Source of the DNA: Saprospiraceae bacterium
Lineage (GTDB): Bacteria > Bacteroidota > Bacteroidia > Chitinophagales > Saprospiraceae
DNA: 16,622 bases
Direction: 5' to 3'
Assembly: GCA_007125435.1 (NCBI GenBank)
Contig: SLDF01000080.1
Location: forward strand, 1 to 16,622
Shown here: positions 6,049-14,154 of the stretch, piece by piece
How the letters are laid out: every line of letters begins with the position of its first letter
How positions within the stretch are numbered: position 1 is the first letter of the stretch
Made by a program: the position numbers and the translations under genes
Notes under the pieces: generated by a model
Database searches by the model: none
Seen by the model: only the letters and a program-made list of their open reading frames with translations
Told to the model about the DNA's origin: nothing

Positions 6049-6477
6049 ATGAGTATTCACGATAAAGTTGGTTTTGTTATTTATAGGTTTGCTGAGAAAG
6101 GTCTTGAGGTTTTCATGTTTCAGGGACAGCAAAAAAGCGGTGGAGGTATAGATCAACATACCATAAGGACAATAGATGCGCCGATCAAAAGAGATGATGA
6201 CCTCATAGAACTGGAGCATAAATTCGGTGCTGGGGGAAGCGACGTAAAAGTTATTGCTCTCGAAGCTGATTGGCATGATCTACCAGCGCTCAAAGATAAG
6301 ATCGAAGGGGATGTGCACATCGTCAAATCGAGAATAAAGGAATTGTCATCTGAATTTGAAAAAGGCACTTACCTGGGTATCAAAGAAGCATTCAAGAAGG
6401 TCATGCCGGCTGAGTATGCTCTACTCAAAGAGCTGAAAGACATCCTCCTGGATAGAAATAGCGTGAAAAACATTTAG
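6049..6477 (+). CDS. Nudix-like protein lacking the Nudix box
   Basis: This 142-residue protein begins with two strands typical of Nudix hydrolases (KVGFVIYRFAEKGLEVFMFQ), and its end (KGTYLGIKEAFKKVMPAEY, then LLKELKDILLDRNSVKNI) resembles the C-terminal helix of some Nudix proteins. The catalytic box G-x5-E-x7-REUxEExGU is not visible; the corresponding stretch reads QHTIRTIDAPIKRDDDLIEL. If it has a Nudix fold, it is probably not a normal hydrolase and may bind a nucleotide or a partner. The ATG at 6049 follows an AGAAAG stretch. It probably shares transcription with the upstream membrane gene and converges with the porin gene. Identification rests on edge similarity only. Confidence 0.55.
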   Translation: MSIHDKVGFVIYRFAEKGLEVFMFQGQQKSGGGIDQHTIRTIDAPIKRDDDLIELEHKFGAGGSDVKVIALEADWHDLPALKDKIEGDVHIVKSRIKELSSEFEKGTYLGIKEAFKKVMPAEYALLKELKDILLDRNSVKNI

Positions 6478-6568
6478 TTTTTCTTTCAATGACGCTTACA
6501 TTGAGTTGATGCTTTTGAGCAACCTCTAAATGTGCCAAAAGTGTGCCCTTTGTTCTGGAGACCAACCG

Positions 6569-8470
6569 TTAATTAGGTAGTATCCAATGTATACCAAAAG
6601 TCAATCTGGATTCGTGCATGGGGAAACGATGGTGATGTATAAGTGGCACGTTGTTCAATAAGCCCACTAGATTCTCAAACCTGACAAAGGCTCTGAATAC
6701 CTTTACTTTCATACCGGCGTAGACATCAACCTCTGGAAATAGCCGCTGTGCACTTTCATTTTGATAGGCAAATTGAGCCTGTAAAGGCAGGTAGGTTAAT
6801 GAGAAGAAATCAGGCATCACTCTAAAATCAGCACCAACCCGAATCGGCGTCCTACCTCTGAAAAACTCCTTCTCTAAGAAAAGGCTTGATTTGTAAAACC
6901 ATGTTGGCAATCCCAGTTTTGTTTCATTAGTGATTTGTAGCAGGAAGTAATTATTCCAATGAATGTGCCAAAACTTGAGTTTTTGTATACCTGCAACTTG
7001 TAGAATATTAGTAGGTGTTTCAATCTGCTCAGGGAAGCCATCGATGTTAAACACTACAATATCTAATGCTCTGATAAGAGTGGCCTCGATGGATGTTCTC
7101 GTTCGTGGTATCGTGATCCCACCACCAAGTGCATTGAAGCGCTGAACGTCAAGATCGGCTGTGAATACGTTTTGGAAGCTGACATTCACAGATTGCTGCA
7201 TGAGCCCTGCTATGATACTATTGCGCTCATATTTTCCTTTGAATTGTAGGTTTTTGCCAAAGTCGATATCGCCTTCAATTAAAATCTGAGAGTTGCCTGC
7301 TGCATCAAGTGTTCCCTGTGCGTATCTAGCCTTAGTGGTCATCCTGTCAAATAAGGTCAGGTAGCCCTCAGCAAATAAATGCAGTTCACTAAGTCTCGTG
7401 GTCAATGGTTCCTGCTGCCAAACCAATTGTCGCTGAACCAGCCCACCGCGAATACGGTCAATCTCTATGCCGGGAACCGATGTGACGGCGAGATCTATTC
7501 CTACTTCATTGCGATAGGAGTGAAGTCTGGATGAATGCCTAACACTTCGTGGGTCGGTCTGAAATAGACCAAAATAATTGGGGTCATAGTTTGTCCCTAT
7601 TTCATAAAACTTAAAGTACTCCTGATTGTATCTAAAGCTATGGTACAATGTCATGGGGTACCTTGTGGTAAATGGGGCTTTTAATACATTATAAATCTCA
7701 AACTCGGCATCTGTATACCTCGTACGGCTATTGTCCAGAAAGATGGGGTAGCCGATACGTAGGTTGAAAGCCGGGTTTTGAAAATCGTCTTCATTAGTAA
7801 TACCACCGCTATTCTCATGCAGTGTCGCAGAGTTAGAAAAAGATACATAGGTATCAATCAGTCCATTCCACCACTTGTAATGCAGACCACTCGAAAAAGA
7901 TGTATTGCGCAATCGCTGATTGGCGTATTCGCCAAGCATACCCATTCTGGTAAAATCCAGAGTGAATTGTAGGTCATTGGCAAACGTGTGCGCAAATATG
8001 GCATCAAAGATAAAGTCGTCCTGGTCAGCCCCTCTGAGGAAGGTGAGATCAGAAAAGGGTTTTTCGGTTTCAAAAAATGGCGTGCGGTGAGCGTTTCGTT
8101 TATACAAGTCCAGAACATCCATGCCAAGCCGATTGCCCTCTACATAGTCAGCTCTATAATAAACAGGCCTTGCAGGGCTGCCGGGTTGCCCAATATGGAG
8201 ATAATCCCATTCTCGTCTCCGGGCTATATCATACACATGGTAAAATTCATGAAGGGTCGTATCTGCTCTGTATAATGTATCCCAATTGGTTTCTTTGTAC
8301 CAGTAGGGCACACTCAAGCTATCCGTATCTACAAAATCACTTAGCAATTCACCTCCACTGGGAAACCCTCCTCCTGATTGTCCCGGCAAAGGGCGACCAC
8401 CCGGCCCACCGGGAGGCTGTGCCCACATTATGGAAGATTGCAGTAGTAAAAGCCAAATTAGCTTCTTCAT
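6569..8470 (-). CDS. Putative outer-membrane porin (Porin_10 type)
   Basis: This 633-residue protein has a clear Sec signal peptide (MKKLIWLLLLQSSIMWA, cleavage probably before QPPG) and a Gly/Pro-rich linker to about residue 40. A long series of beta strands with aromatic girdles follows, for example LQFTLDFTRMGMLGEYANQR and YKWWNGLIDTYVSFSNSA. It ends in a strand plus aromatic/hydrophobic terminus (LTFGIHWILPN), as expected for a barrel inserted by the BAM machinery. Architecture and wording match the 'putative porin' family of Bacteroidota (Pfam Porin_10, from memory). The function is probably passive uptake through the outer membrane; the solute is unknown. It is last in the minus-strand block, 190 bases after fabI, a gap that contains a repeat and could hold its own promoter. 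Confidence 0.85.
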   Translation of the reverse strand: MKKLIWLLLLQSSIMWAQPPGGPGGRPLPGQSGGGFPSGGELLSDFVDTDSLSVPYWYKETNWDTLYRADTTLHEFYHVYDIARRREWDYLHIGQPGSPARPVYYRADYVEGNRLGMDVLDLYKRNAHRTPFFETEKPFSDLTFLRGADQDDFIFDAIFAHTFANDLQFTLDFTRMGMLGEYANQRLRNTSFSSGLHYKWWNGLIDTYVSFSNSATLHENSGGITNEDDFQNPAFNLRIGYPIFLDNSRTRYTDAEFEIYNVLKAPFTTRYPMTLYHSFRYNQEYFKFYEIGTNYDPNYFGLFQTDPRSVRHSSRLHSYRNEVGIDLAVTSVPGIEIDRIRGGLVQRQLVWQQEPLTTRLSELHLFAEGYLTLFDRMTTKARYAQGTLDAAGNSQILIEGDIDFGKNLQFKGKYERNSIIAGLMQQSVNVSFQNVFTADLDVQRFNALGGGITIPRTRTSIEATLIRALDIVVFNIDGFPEQIETPTNILQVAGIQKLKFWHIHWNNYFLLQITNETKLGLPTWFYKSSLFLEKEFFRGRTPIRVGADFRVMPDFFSLTYLPLQAQFAYQNESAQRLFPEVDVYAGMKVKVFRAFVRFENLVGLLNNVPLIHHHRFPMHESRLTFGIHWILPN

Positions 8471-8614
8471 TTTGCTGATTTGTAAAATACATTCCCGTCA
8501 TCGAACCGCGCTGTCCATTGACTTTAATTAACTTCAATACCCACCTTAATGGCAATGGTTGGTAATATGCAAAAGGATAAGTAAACAAGCCATGCATTAC
8601 CTTTAAACCCAAAT

Positions 8615-8645
8615 TATGCATTGGAAATTCGTAATTCGGGTTAAA
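8615..8645 (-). repeat. Short dispersed repeat, copy 2
   Basis: This is the inverted counterpart of 613-643: on the minus strand it has TTTAACCC, two differing bases, then ATTACGAATTTCCAATG. It lies between the fabI stop and the porin start. Around it TTTAAACCC (8602-8610) and GGGTTAAA (8638-8645) can pair imperfectly, so the transcript between fabI and the porin could fold here. A 190-base gap with no other gene surrounds it. Confidence 0.55.
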
Positions 8646-8660
8646 CCCCCAGGCGCTTTC

Positions 8661-9473
8661 TTAAGCTTCGTCAAGTCCTATTACTGCAGGACTCATACCC
8701 ATAGATGAGAATCCGCCGTCGTGAAATAAATTTTGCATGGTCACCATTCTCGTTAAGTCTGAAAACATAACGACACAGTAATCAGCGCAACTGTCTGCCG
8801 AAGCATTACCTAGAGGCGACATTTTGTCTGCATATTCAAAAAACTCTTTAAAGCCCTTGACACCGCTTCCCGCAGTTGTGTAGGTTGGTGATTGAGATAT
8901 GGTGTTGACTCTCACATTCTTCTTCACACCGAAATGATAGCCAAAGCTTCTACCAATGGACTCTAATAAAGACTTGGCCTCAGCCATTTCATTGTAATCG
9001 GGAAATACGCGCTGAGCAGCAATGTACGATAAGGCAAGTACTGATCCGCCTTCTTGCATAGCATCTAGCTTCATTGCTGTTTGCATCACTCTGTGAAACG
9101 ATATGCCACTTATGTCCATAGTTTTTAACATCCACTCGTGATTAAGGTCGGTGTAGTGTCTGTTTTTACGGACATTCATGGACATGCCAATTGAGTGTAG
9201 TACAAAATCAATCTTTCCACCTAGTGCTTCCATAGAGGTTGTAAAGAGATTTTCTAAATCTTCCATATTTGTAGCATCGGCCGGTATGATTTTGGCATTA
9301 AGCTTTTCACCCAGCTCATTTATTTTCCCAAACCTCATGGCTACGGGAGCGTTGGTCAGAGTAATAGCGGCTCCTTGCTCGACACATTTTTCTGCTACTT
9401 TCCAGGCAATACTCTGTTCGTCAAGTGCGCCAAAGATTATTCCTCGTTTTCCTTTTAGTAAGTTGTTAGACAT
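8661..9473 (-). CDS. fabI: Enoyl-[acyl-carrier-protein] reductase, FabI type
   Basis: FabI reduces trans-2-enoyl-ACP to acyl-ACP with NAD(P)H, the last step of each fatty-acid elongation cycle, in the cytoplasm. The 270-residue protein starts at the ATG at 9473; a TTG at 9485 would add four residues. It shows the FabI-type nucleotide site (GIIFGALDEQSIAW, residues 11-24), Asp66 in PADAT, HSIG at 93-96, and the catalytic Tyr150 and Tyr160 with Lys167 (YNEMAEAK, the FabI Y-x6-K pattern). QSPTYTTAGSGVKGF is the substrate-loop region, and NLFHDGGFSSMGM marks the C-terminus. Sequence details are typical of Bacteroidota FabI, target of triclosan-like inhibitors. The gene begins 20 bases after recN and is probably in the same transcript. 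Confidence 0.96.
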   Translation of the reverse strand: MSNNLLKGKRGIIFGALDEQSIAWKVAEKCVEQGAAITLTNAPVAMRFGKINELGEKLNAKIIPADATNMEDLENLFTTSMEALGGKIDFVLHSIGMSMNVRKNRHYTDLNHEWMLKTMDISGISFHRVMQTAMKLDAMQEGGSVLALSYIAAQRVFPDYNEMAEAKSLLESIGRSFGYHFGVKKNVRVNTISQSPTYTTAGSGVKGFKEFFEYADKMSPLGNASADSCADYCVVMFSDLTRMVTMQNLFHDGGFSSMGMSPAVIGLDEA

Positions 9474-9493
9474 ATGTTTACTCAATTTTATTT

Positions 9494-11149
9494 TCAGATG
9501 GATATTAATTCTTTTGCATTATTAATAGCAGCTGCTGATGGAGGGTTTGTGCTCAGCATAACTGCAATTTCATGAATCCGCTCTTCTTCATTGAGCGGTT
9601 TTATTCTGGTGTATGTTCTGTCCGGTAAATCTTCCTTATACACCACAAAATGCTGATTGGCTTTTGCTGCAACTTGAGGCGTATGTGTAATGGTGACAAC
9701 TTGATGGCCACCGGAAAGCTTTTTGAGGATCTCTGACATTTGAAGGGCGACCTGACCGGATACACCGGTATCTATCTCATCAAATATCATAGTAGGTAAA
9801 GCCAGTGCATCTCCGATAATGGATTTGATGCAAAGTGCTAGTCTTGACATTTCTCCACCAGATGCCACATCTTTGATCTCTTGAAAGCGACTACCTTTAT
9901 TGGCAGCAAATAGAAACTTTATACTATCATTTCCATTAGGACCCAACGTGCTTTGTTTTTTGCATTCTACCTGTAGTTGGGCGTTTTGCATATTGACCTT
10001 GGCCAATAGTTGGTGAACATCGTTTTCTATCTTAGGTGCTGCCTCTTTTCTGCCTTTATGCAATTCCTCTGCTATATTTTCAAGCTCCTTTTGCTGGGCA
10101 TTGACCTTTTTTTCAAGATCTTGTATACTTTCATCGAGATTAGAGAAATCCTCAATAGAGTTCCCCAGCTTTTCTTGGATGTCTATCAATTCATTGACTG
10201 TTGCAACCTGATGTTTTTTCTGGAGCCTATATATGATGTCTAGTCTGGCCTCTACTTCCATCAACCTTTCAGGATCATATTCTGTTTGCTCAAATACTTC
10301 TTCCAGCTCTGAAGTGATGTCTTCCAGTTCGATTTGTATCGAGTCCAATCTGTCGTATAAGGACTGCACTGCCTGATGCACTTTAGTCAATGGTGCTAAT
10401 GCTGTCAGTGCTTCCTGCAATTGACTCGTAGCAGCATATTCACTATCGGACAGCAAATTAAAGCAGAAACCTGCTTGCTTTTTAATGTCTTCTGCATTGG
10501 CCAGCATGTTTTGTTCGTTCTCTAAGCTGGATTCTTCATCGGCTACTAAACTCGCCTGAATAAGTTCGTCATACTGAAACTGCAAAAACTCTTTTTCTTT
10601 AATGGCATTTGCTTGTTTGTCTTTAAGCGCTTGTAGGTCGATTTTGTCCTTTTGGTATTCTTTGTATTTAGTGTGATAAGACTTTAATAATTTTTGATGG
10701 CCCGCTATAGCGTCTAAAATATCGAGCTGAAAACGCTCTTTTGAAATGCTCAATGTGTCAAACTGCTGATGCAAATCAATAAGCCGACCAGATAATTCTT
10801 GCAAAATATTCAATGTCACAGGCGTATCATTGATAAAGGCCCTTGTCTTGCCTGAGGGATTGATCTCTCTACGTATGATAGTCAGGTCTTCATGATCAAG
10901 TTCATGCTCCTCAAAAAAGGAAGTCAAACCATAAGACTTGATGTTAAACTCTGCCTCTACAATACATTTTTCATTCTGATCGTACACGACCTTAGTATCA
11001 GCTCTATGGCCTAGTATGAGTCCTAGTGCACCGAGTAATATGGATTTACCTGATCCGGTCTCTCCTGTGAGTATGATCAGTCCGGGATCGAAGTCTATCT
11101 CCAGGTCCTGAATGATGGCATAGTTCTTTACGGTTAACTTATTGAGCAT
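9494..11149 (-). CDS. recN: DNA repair protein RecN
   Basis: RecN is an SMC-like ATPase that acts early in double-strand-break repair by recombination. The 551 residues are full length (E. coli RecN is 553). The Walker A motif GETGSGKS is at 29-36. A RecN-typical LIDLHQQFD follows at 123-131. A long central coiled coil runs from about 150 to 390, with ABC signature VASGGEMSRL at 428-437, Walker B TMIFDEID at 453-460 and the switch histidine in ITHTPQVAA around 487-495. All ATPase parts look intact. The start is two bases after the stop of the upstream GT-C/TPR gene, and fabI follows 20 bases after its own stop, so the three are very likely co-transcribed. No LexA-type operator was recognised. 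Confidence 0.97.
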   Translation of the reverse strand: MLNKLTVKNYAIIQDLEIDFDPGLIILTGETGSGKSILLGALGLILGHRADTKVVYDQNEKCIVEAEFNIKSYGLTSFFEEHELDHEDLTIIRREINPSGKTRAFINDTPVTLNILQELSGRLIDLHQQFDTLSISKERFQLDILDAIAGHQKLLKSYHTKYKEYQKDKIDLQALKDKQANAIKEKEFLQFQYDELIQASLVADEESSLENEQNMLANAEDIKKQAGFCFNLLSDSEYAATSQLQEALTALAPLTKVHQAVQSLYDRLDSIQIELEDITSELEEVFEQTEYDPERLMEVEARLDIIYRLQKKHQVATVNELIDIQEKLGNSIEDFSNLDESIQDLEKKVNAQQKELENIAEELHKGRKEAAPKIENDVHQLLAKVNMQNAQLQVECKKQSTLGPNGNDSIKFLFAANKGSRFQEIKDVASGGEMSRLALCIKSIIGDALALPTMIFDEIDTGVSGQVALQMSEILKKLSGGHQVVTITHTPQVAAKANQHFVVYKEDLPDRTYTRIKPLNEEERIHEIAVMLSTNPPSAAAINNAKELISI

Positions 11150-11151
11150 GA

Positions 11152-13086
11152 TTAACGCACTTGATTTAATAATGAAGGGTCTACAGTTTCTCCAAGTTGC
11201 TGAGCTCTGTTAAAATCACTTTGAGCTCCTGCTTTATTGCCTGTGCTGAGGTGAGCCTTTCCGCGCTCTCTGTAGAATAAGCCCACTGAGCCATCAAGAC
11301 TGATTGCCTGATTAAAATAGGGGAGGGCTTCCTGTGGTCTGTTTAAAACCATGTATGCCCGTCCTACTTCATATCTTAAGGCCGCCTCCTTTGGTCTGAA
11401 TTCTATTAAAGTTTTTAGATCCGCTATTGATGATTCGTAGTCGCCTAGATACTGAAGTATTAAAAACCGGGTCTGATATCCATTGGTATGATCAGGATCG
11501 TTTTCTATACCCGTTGTCACATCTTTTAAGGCACTCTGAAAATCGCCCATACTCGCCAGGGTTGCGGCCTTGTTTACCCAGAATTCACCTTTCTCAGGGC
11601 TGAACTTAACAGCCTTTCTATAATTTTCCAGAGCTAATGGCCAGTTCTCTTGTTCAAAGTAAACTTTACCGATGCTATTGTATACTGACCCATTCGTAGA
11701 GTCAATTTGCACTAATGTTTGGTAGTCCTTCATCGCTCTCTGATAGTCACCTCTATCCCGGTGGAAATTTCCCCTATTCCTATACGGTGTATCTACCTTA
11801 GTGTAATACTTCAGCACGTGTGTCCAAAGTGTATCACCATTTTCCCAGATCTTTGTCTGCTGGAATGTAACTATACCATAAATGAGGAACAGTATGCCCA
11901 AAGATGAAAATGCTGCCGTTTTATATTTTTCTGCCGAAAAGAAGTACTTTTCAAGATAATATGCTGCTGAGAAAAACAGCCCAAAGTATGCGACATAAGT
12001 AAAACGATCTGCTAAGAAACCCTGCCCCGCACCTAAAATCTGAAGTAAGAAGACAATGTTAAATGTGAAGAAAAGACTACCAAAGACCCAGCCTTTCCAT
12101 GACTTTTTAAATCCTACCCAGATCATTGCCACTATGCCCAGTGCAGGGATAATAGATAGATACATATGCAATGGTAATTTGCTAGGGTAGGGGTATAGAG
12201 GTGACATCGGATAAGGGAACAATGCCTTGTACCAATAAACCACATAGGAATATGAGCCGATAAACAACCTCTGAAAGAGATTGAAGTCTGCCTTTGCCTG
12301 ATCTAAAGACTGATTCTCTGACAGCATATAGACACCAAGCAATCCAAAAAACATGGATAGAGCAAAGTATGGTAACTTTTCAATAATTAGCTTCCACGCT
12401 ATAGGTCTGTTTTTCCAATAATCTATAGCCAACATCGCCAGAGGGAGTGCAACAGCTTGTATTTTTGAAAACAGGGATAAGATGAAGAAAAGATAGATGA
12501 AGGCTAAATCACTTTTTCGCCGTCCGTGATCCAGATAATTGACATAGTGGATCAATGCTGCAAAGAAGAAGGTGCTAAACAATACATCCTTTCTCTCAGT
12601 CACCCATGCCACAGATTCTACACGCATGGGATGGATACCAAATAGCAAAGCAACCACAAATGCTGCCCTCGTCGACAAGCCCAGCATCAGGCTTAGCTTG
12701 TAGACCAGGAATACACATATGAGATGCAATAGCAAATTGTTGAAGTGGTAGAGAAATGGCTCGAACTCAACAAAAGAATACTCTATTGCAAAAGTCAATA
12801 TGGGCAGTGGATTGTAGTTGCCAATGACATCATCCGTAAAGATTTTCTTTATATGGTGTGCACTAAGTCCCTGTACGTTTTCATTTTCCAATAGGTTGAC
12901 ATCATCGTCCCAGTTGACAAATTCATTTTGTAGGCTAGGACTGAAAATGAGAAAGGTCAATCCAAGTACGATGACAATTGGAAGCAGTAAGTCCCTATTC
13001 TTAAATATGGATAAAGGCCCGGATATCGATGCGCCTCTTTGTACCTTTTTCTTATTTCGCTTTGCCTTTTTACTCTTGGACCCCAT
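11152..13086 (-). CDS. Polytopic GT-C glycosyltransferase-like protein with C-terminal TPR repeats
   Basis: I chose the ATG at 13086 (644 residues); the frame extends to a GTG at 13167, but the ATG is followed by a sensible basic tail (GSKSKKAKRNKKK). The N-terminal ~420 residues have about ten membrane helices. The first external loop carries NWDDD (residues 58-62), the acidic motif of GT-C enzymes using lipid-linked sugars. HPMRVESVAWVTERKDVL at 152-169 and ADRFTY at 359-364 match the layout of TMTC-type proteins. Residues ~433-628 hold at least five TPR motifs (for example GDYQRAMKDYQTLVQIDS). By analogy it may transfer a sugar such as mannose to exported proteins, but donor and target are unknown. 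It is tightly coupled to recN downstream (2-base gap) and lies 115 bases after hemD. Confidence 0.85.
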   Translation of the reverse strand: MGSKSKKAKRNKKKVQRGASISGPLSIFKNRDLLLPIVIVLGLTFLIFSPSLQNEFVNWDDDVNLLENENVQGLSAHHIKKIFTDDVIGNYNPLPILTFAIEYSFVEFEPFLYHFNNLLLHLICVFLVYKLSLMLGLSTRAAFVVALLFGIHPMRVESVAWVTERKDVLFSTFFFAALIHYVNYLDHGRRKSDLAFIYLFFILSLFSKIQAVALPLAMLAIDYWKNRPIAWKLIIEKLPYFALSMFFGLLGVYMLSENQSLDQAKADFNLFQRLFIGSYSYVVYWYKALFPYPMSPLYPYPSKLPLHMYLSIIPALGIVAMIWVGFKKSWKGWVFGSLFFTFNIVFLLQILGAGQGFLADRFTYVAYFGLFFSAAYYLEKYFFSAEKYKTAAFSSLGILFLIYGIVTFQQTKIWENGDTLWTHVLKYYTKVDTPYRNRGNFHRDRGDYQRAMKDYQTLVQIDSTNGSVYNSIGKVYFEQENWPLALENYRKAVKFSPEKGEFWVNKAATLASMGDFQSALKDVTTGIENDPDHTNGYQTRFLILQYLGDYESSIADLKTLIEFRPKEAALRYEVGRAYMVLNRPQEALPYFNQAISLDGSVGLFYRERGKAHLSTGNKAGAQSDFNRAQQLGETVDPSLLNQVR

Positions 13087-13201
13087 GAGTATGTTACTTT
13101 TCTGATTTATCAAATGGTTTAACCAATGCCTGTATATGGGTTCTCCCGCACTAGATTGCCACTGCACTACACGGCTTCTTATAATTTTGGTGTAAAAGTA
13201 A

Positions 13202-13888
13202 TCAATCCTTAGATATTATTGAATCGATAACAGTTAAGATACTTTCTTCACTGCTTTGGGGAGCGATTACAGGCCTACTTTGGGTCATCGAAGTTATGGT
13301 TTTACCTGTAGTATGACCGATACTCACATATACGGGCGCTGTAGCTCCTTCATAGTGACGTATAAAAGTAGATGCATTGAGTGGACTTGTCAGCACAGCG
13401 ATATCTACCTCCGGGATGGTCGGGTTGACCTCCGGGGCATTGCTGTAGACTGGTAGAGTAATGTCTTTCACCGTCTTTGGCAGATAAGGTGATAGCGTAT
13501 GCAGACTATGCAATGCACATGGAAAAATTATGGTGTCGCCGGCATGCAATTTTTTCACAAATGCCGAAGCAGATGATTTGCCGCTCCCCATCCCCGTGAA
13601 GTCCACATGTAAGTGGCGACTTTTCGCATATTCTGCTGTTTTTCTTCCTACGCACCCTATTTTGTAGCCATGGATATCGACACCCAATTTTTCTACATTT
13701 TCTAGAAAGTATTTTACACCATTTTTACTATAGAAAAATAGCCATTCGCCCTTTGGGATCTCATCTACAGACAGCCTATCTATGATCAGTAACGATTTGT
13801 CTATCAGGTGATGCCCCCTGCTCTTGAGCTCCATGAGCGGGCTGTTTTTTGACAGCTTTCTCGACACAAATATATCATATGATCTCAT
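13202..13888 (-). CDS. hemD: Uroporphyrinogen-III synthase
   Basis: HemD closes hydroxymethylbilane to uroporphyrinogen III with inversion of ring D, the branch point to heme, siroheme and cobalamin. The 228 residues are of normal length for this poorly conserved family. Recognisable parts are FVSRKLSKNSP at the start, FFYSKNGVKYFLE (51-63), VGRKTAEYA (80-88), IIFPCA around 120, LTSPLNASTFI (166-176) and VSIGHTTGKTI (188-198). These mark the two-lobed alternating fold. The start is the ATG at 13888. The gene is separate from other heme genes in this window, which is common in Bacteroidota. Repeat copy 2 lies in the upstream gap in the same orientation. Confidence 0.88.
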   Translation of the reverse strand: MRSYDIFVSRKLSKNSPLMELKSRGHHLIDKSLLIIDRLSVDEIPKGEWLFFYSKNGVKYFLENVEKLGVDIHGYKIGCVGRKTAEYAKSRHLHVDFTGMGSGKSSASAFVKKLHAGDTIIFPCALHSLHTLSPYLPKTVKDITLPVYSNAPEVNPTIPEVDIAVLTSPLNASTFIRHYEGATAPVYVSIGHTTGKTITSMTQSRPVIAPQSSEESILTVIDSIISKD

Positions 13889-14154
13889 CGCACTGTAGTT
13901 ACGATTAGGGATGACTGTCGACTCTTTATCCGCTCTTCTGTAGAGAATTGCATATTATATCTTCAATATTGTAGATGGTTTTATTATATTTTTCATTTGG
14001 GCATCACCCTCCTCCTGTCGTCGTCGGGTCGCTACGTTTCGGGGCTCGCTATTCGCTCGGTCCTGCGGACTCACTCGCTACCGCTCATGACCCGCTCCAC
14101 ATCGCTGATGCAAAATGCGGGTTTAAAATCATCGTTTTTACTCAACGTGCTGTA
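13889..14154. other. Intergenic region with repeat copy 2
   Basis: The 266 bases between the paaZ stop and the hemD start are mostly taken by the dispersed repeat (13996-14112). The ~107 bases between the repeat and hemD are AT-rich and should hold the hemD promoter, though no clear consensus was found. A plus-strand frame through the repeat is considered spurious. Confidence 0.6.
13996..14112 (-). repeat. Dispersed structured repeat, copy 2
   Basis: Read on the minus strand it starts TGCATCAGCGATGTG and ends GGAGGAGGGTGATGCCCAAA, a 20-base end identical to copy 1. The central 20 bases (14041-14060) match copy 1 at 19. GCATCA and TGATGC close the element (14106-14111 with 14001-14006). CGGGTC and GACCCG form an inner stem (14089-14094 with 14025-14030), and GTCC-GCA-GGAC forms a small hairpin. 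It lies 107 bases upstream of hemD in the same orientation. Confidence 0.75.

Noticed and set aside
6486..6504. Hairpin TCAATG-N7-CATTGA between the convergent Nudix-like and porin genes as a terminator
   Set aside because: The stem is only six weak base pairs and no T run follows on either strand.
8349..8621. Minus-strand 90-codon frame across the fabI-porin gap
   Set aside because: Most of it overlaps the porin signal peptide region in another frame. The part outside begins in the dispersed repeat, so it is probably not a gene, although the first residues read plausibly.
13087..13167. GTG start extending the GT-C/TPR protein by 27 residues
   Set aside because: GTG is a poorer start, and the added residues carry no feature; the ATG at 13086 is followed by a normal basic cytoplasmic tail.
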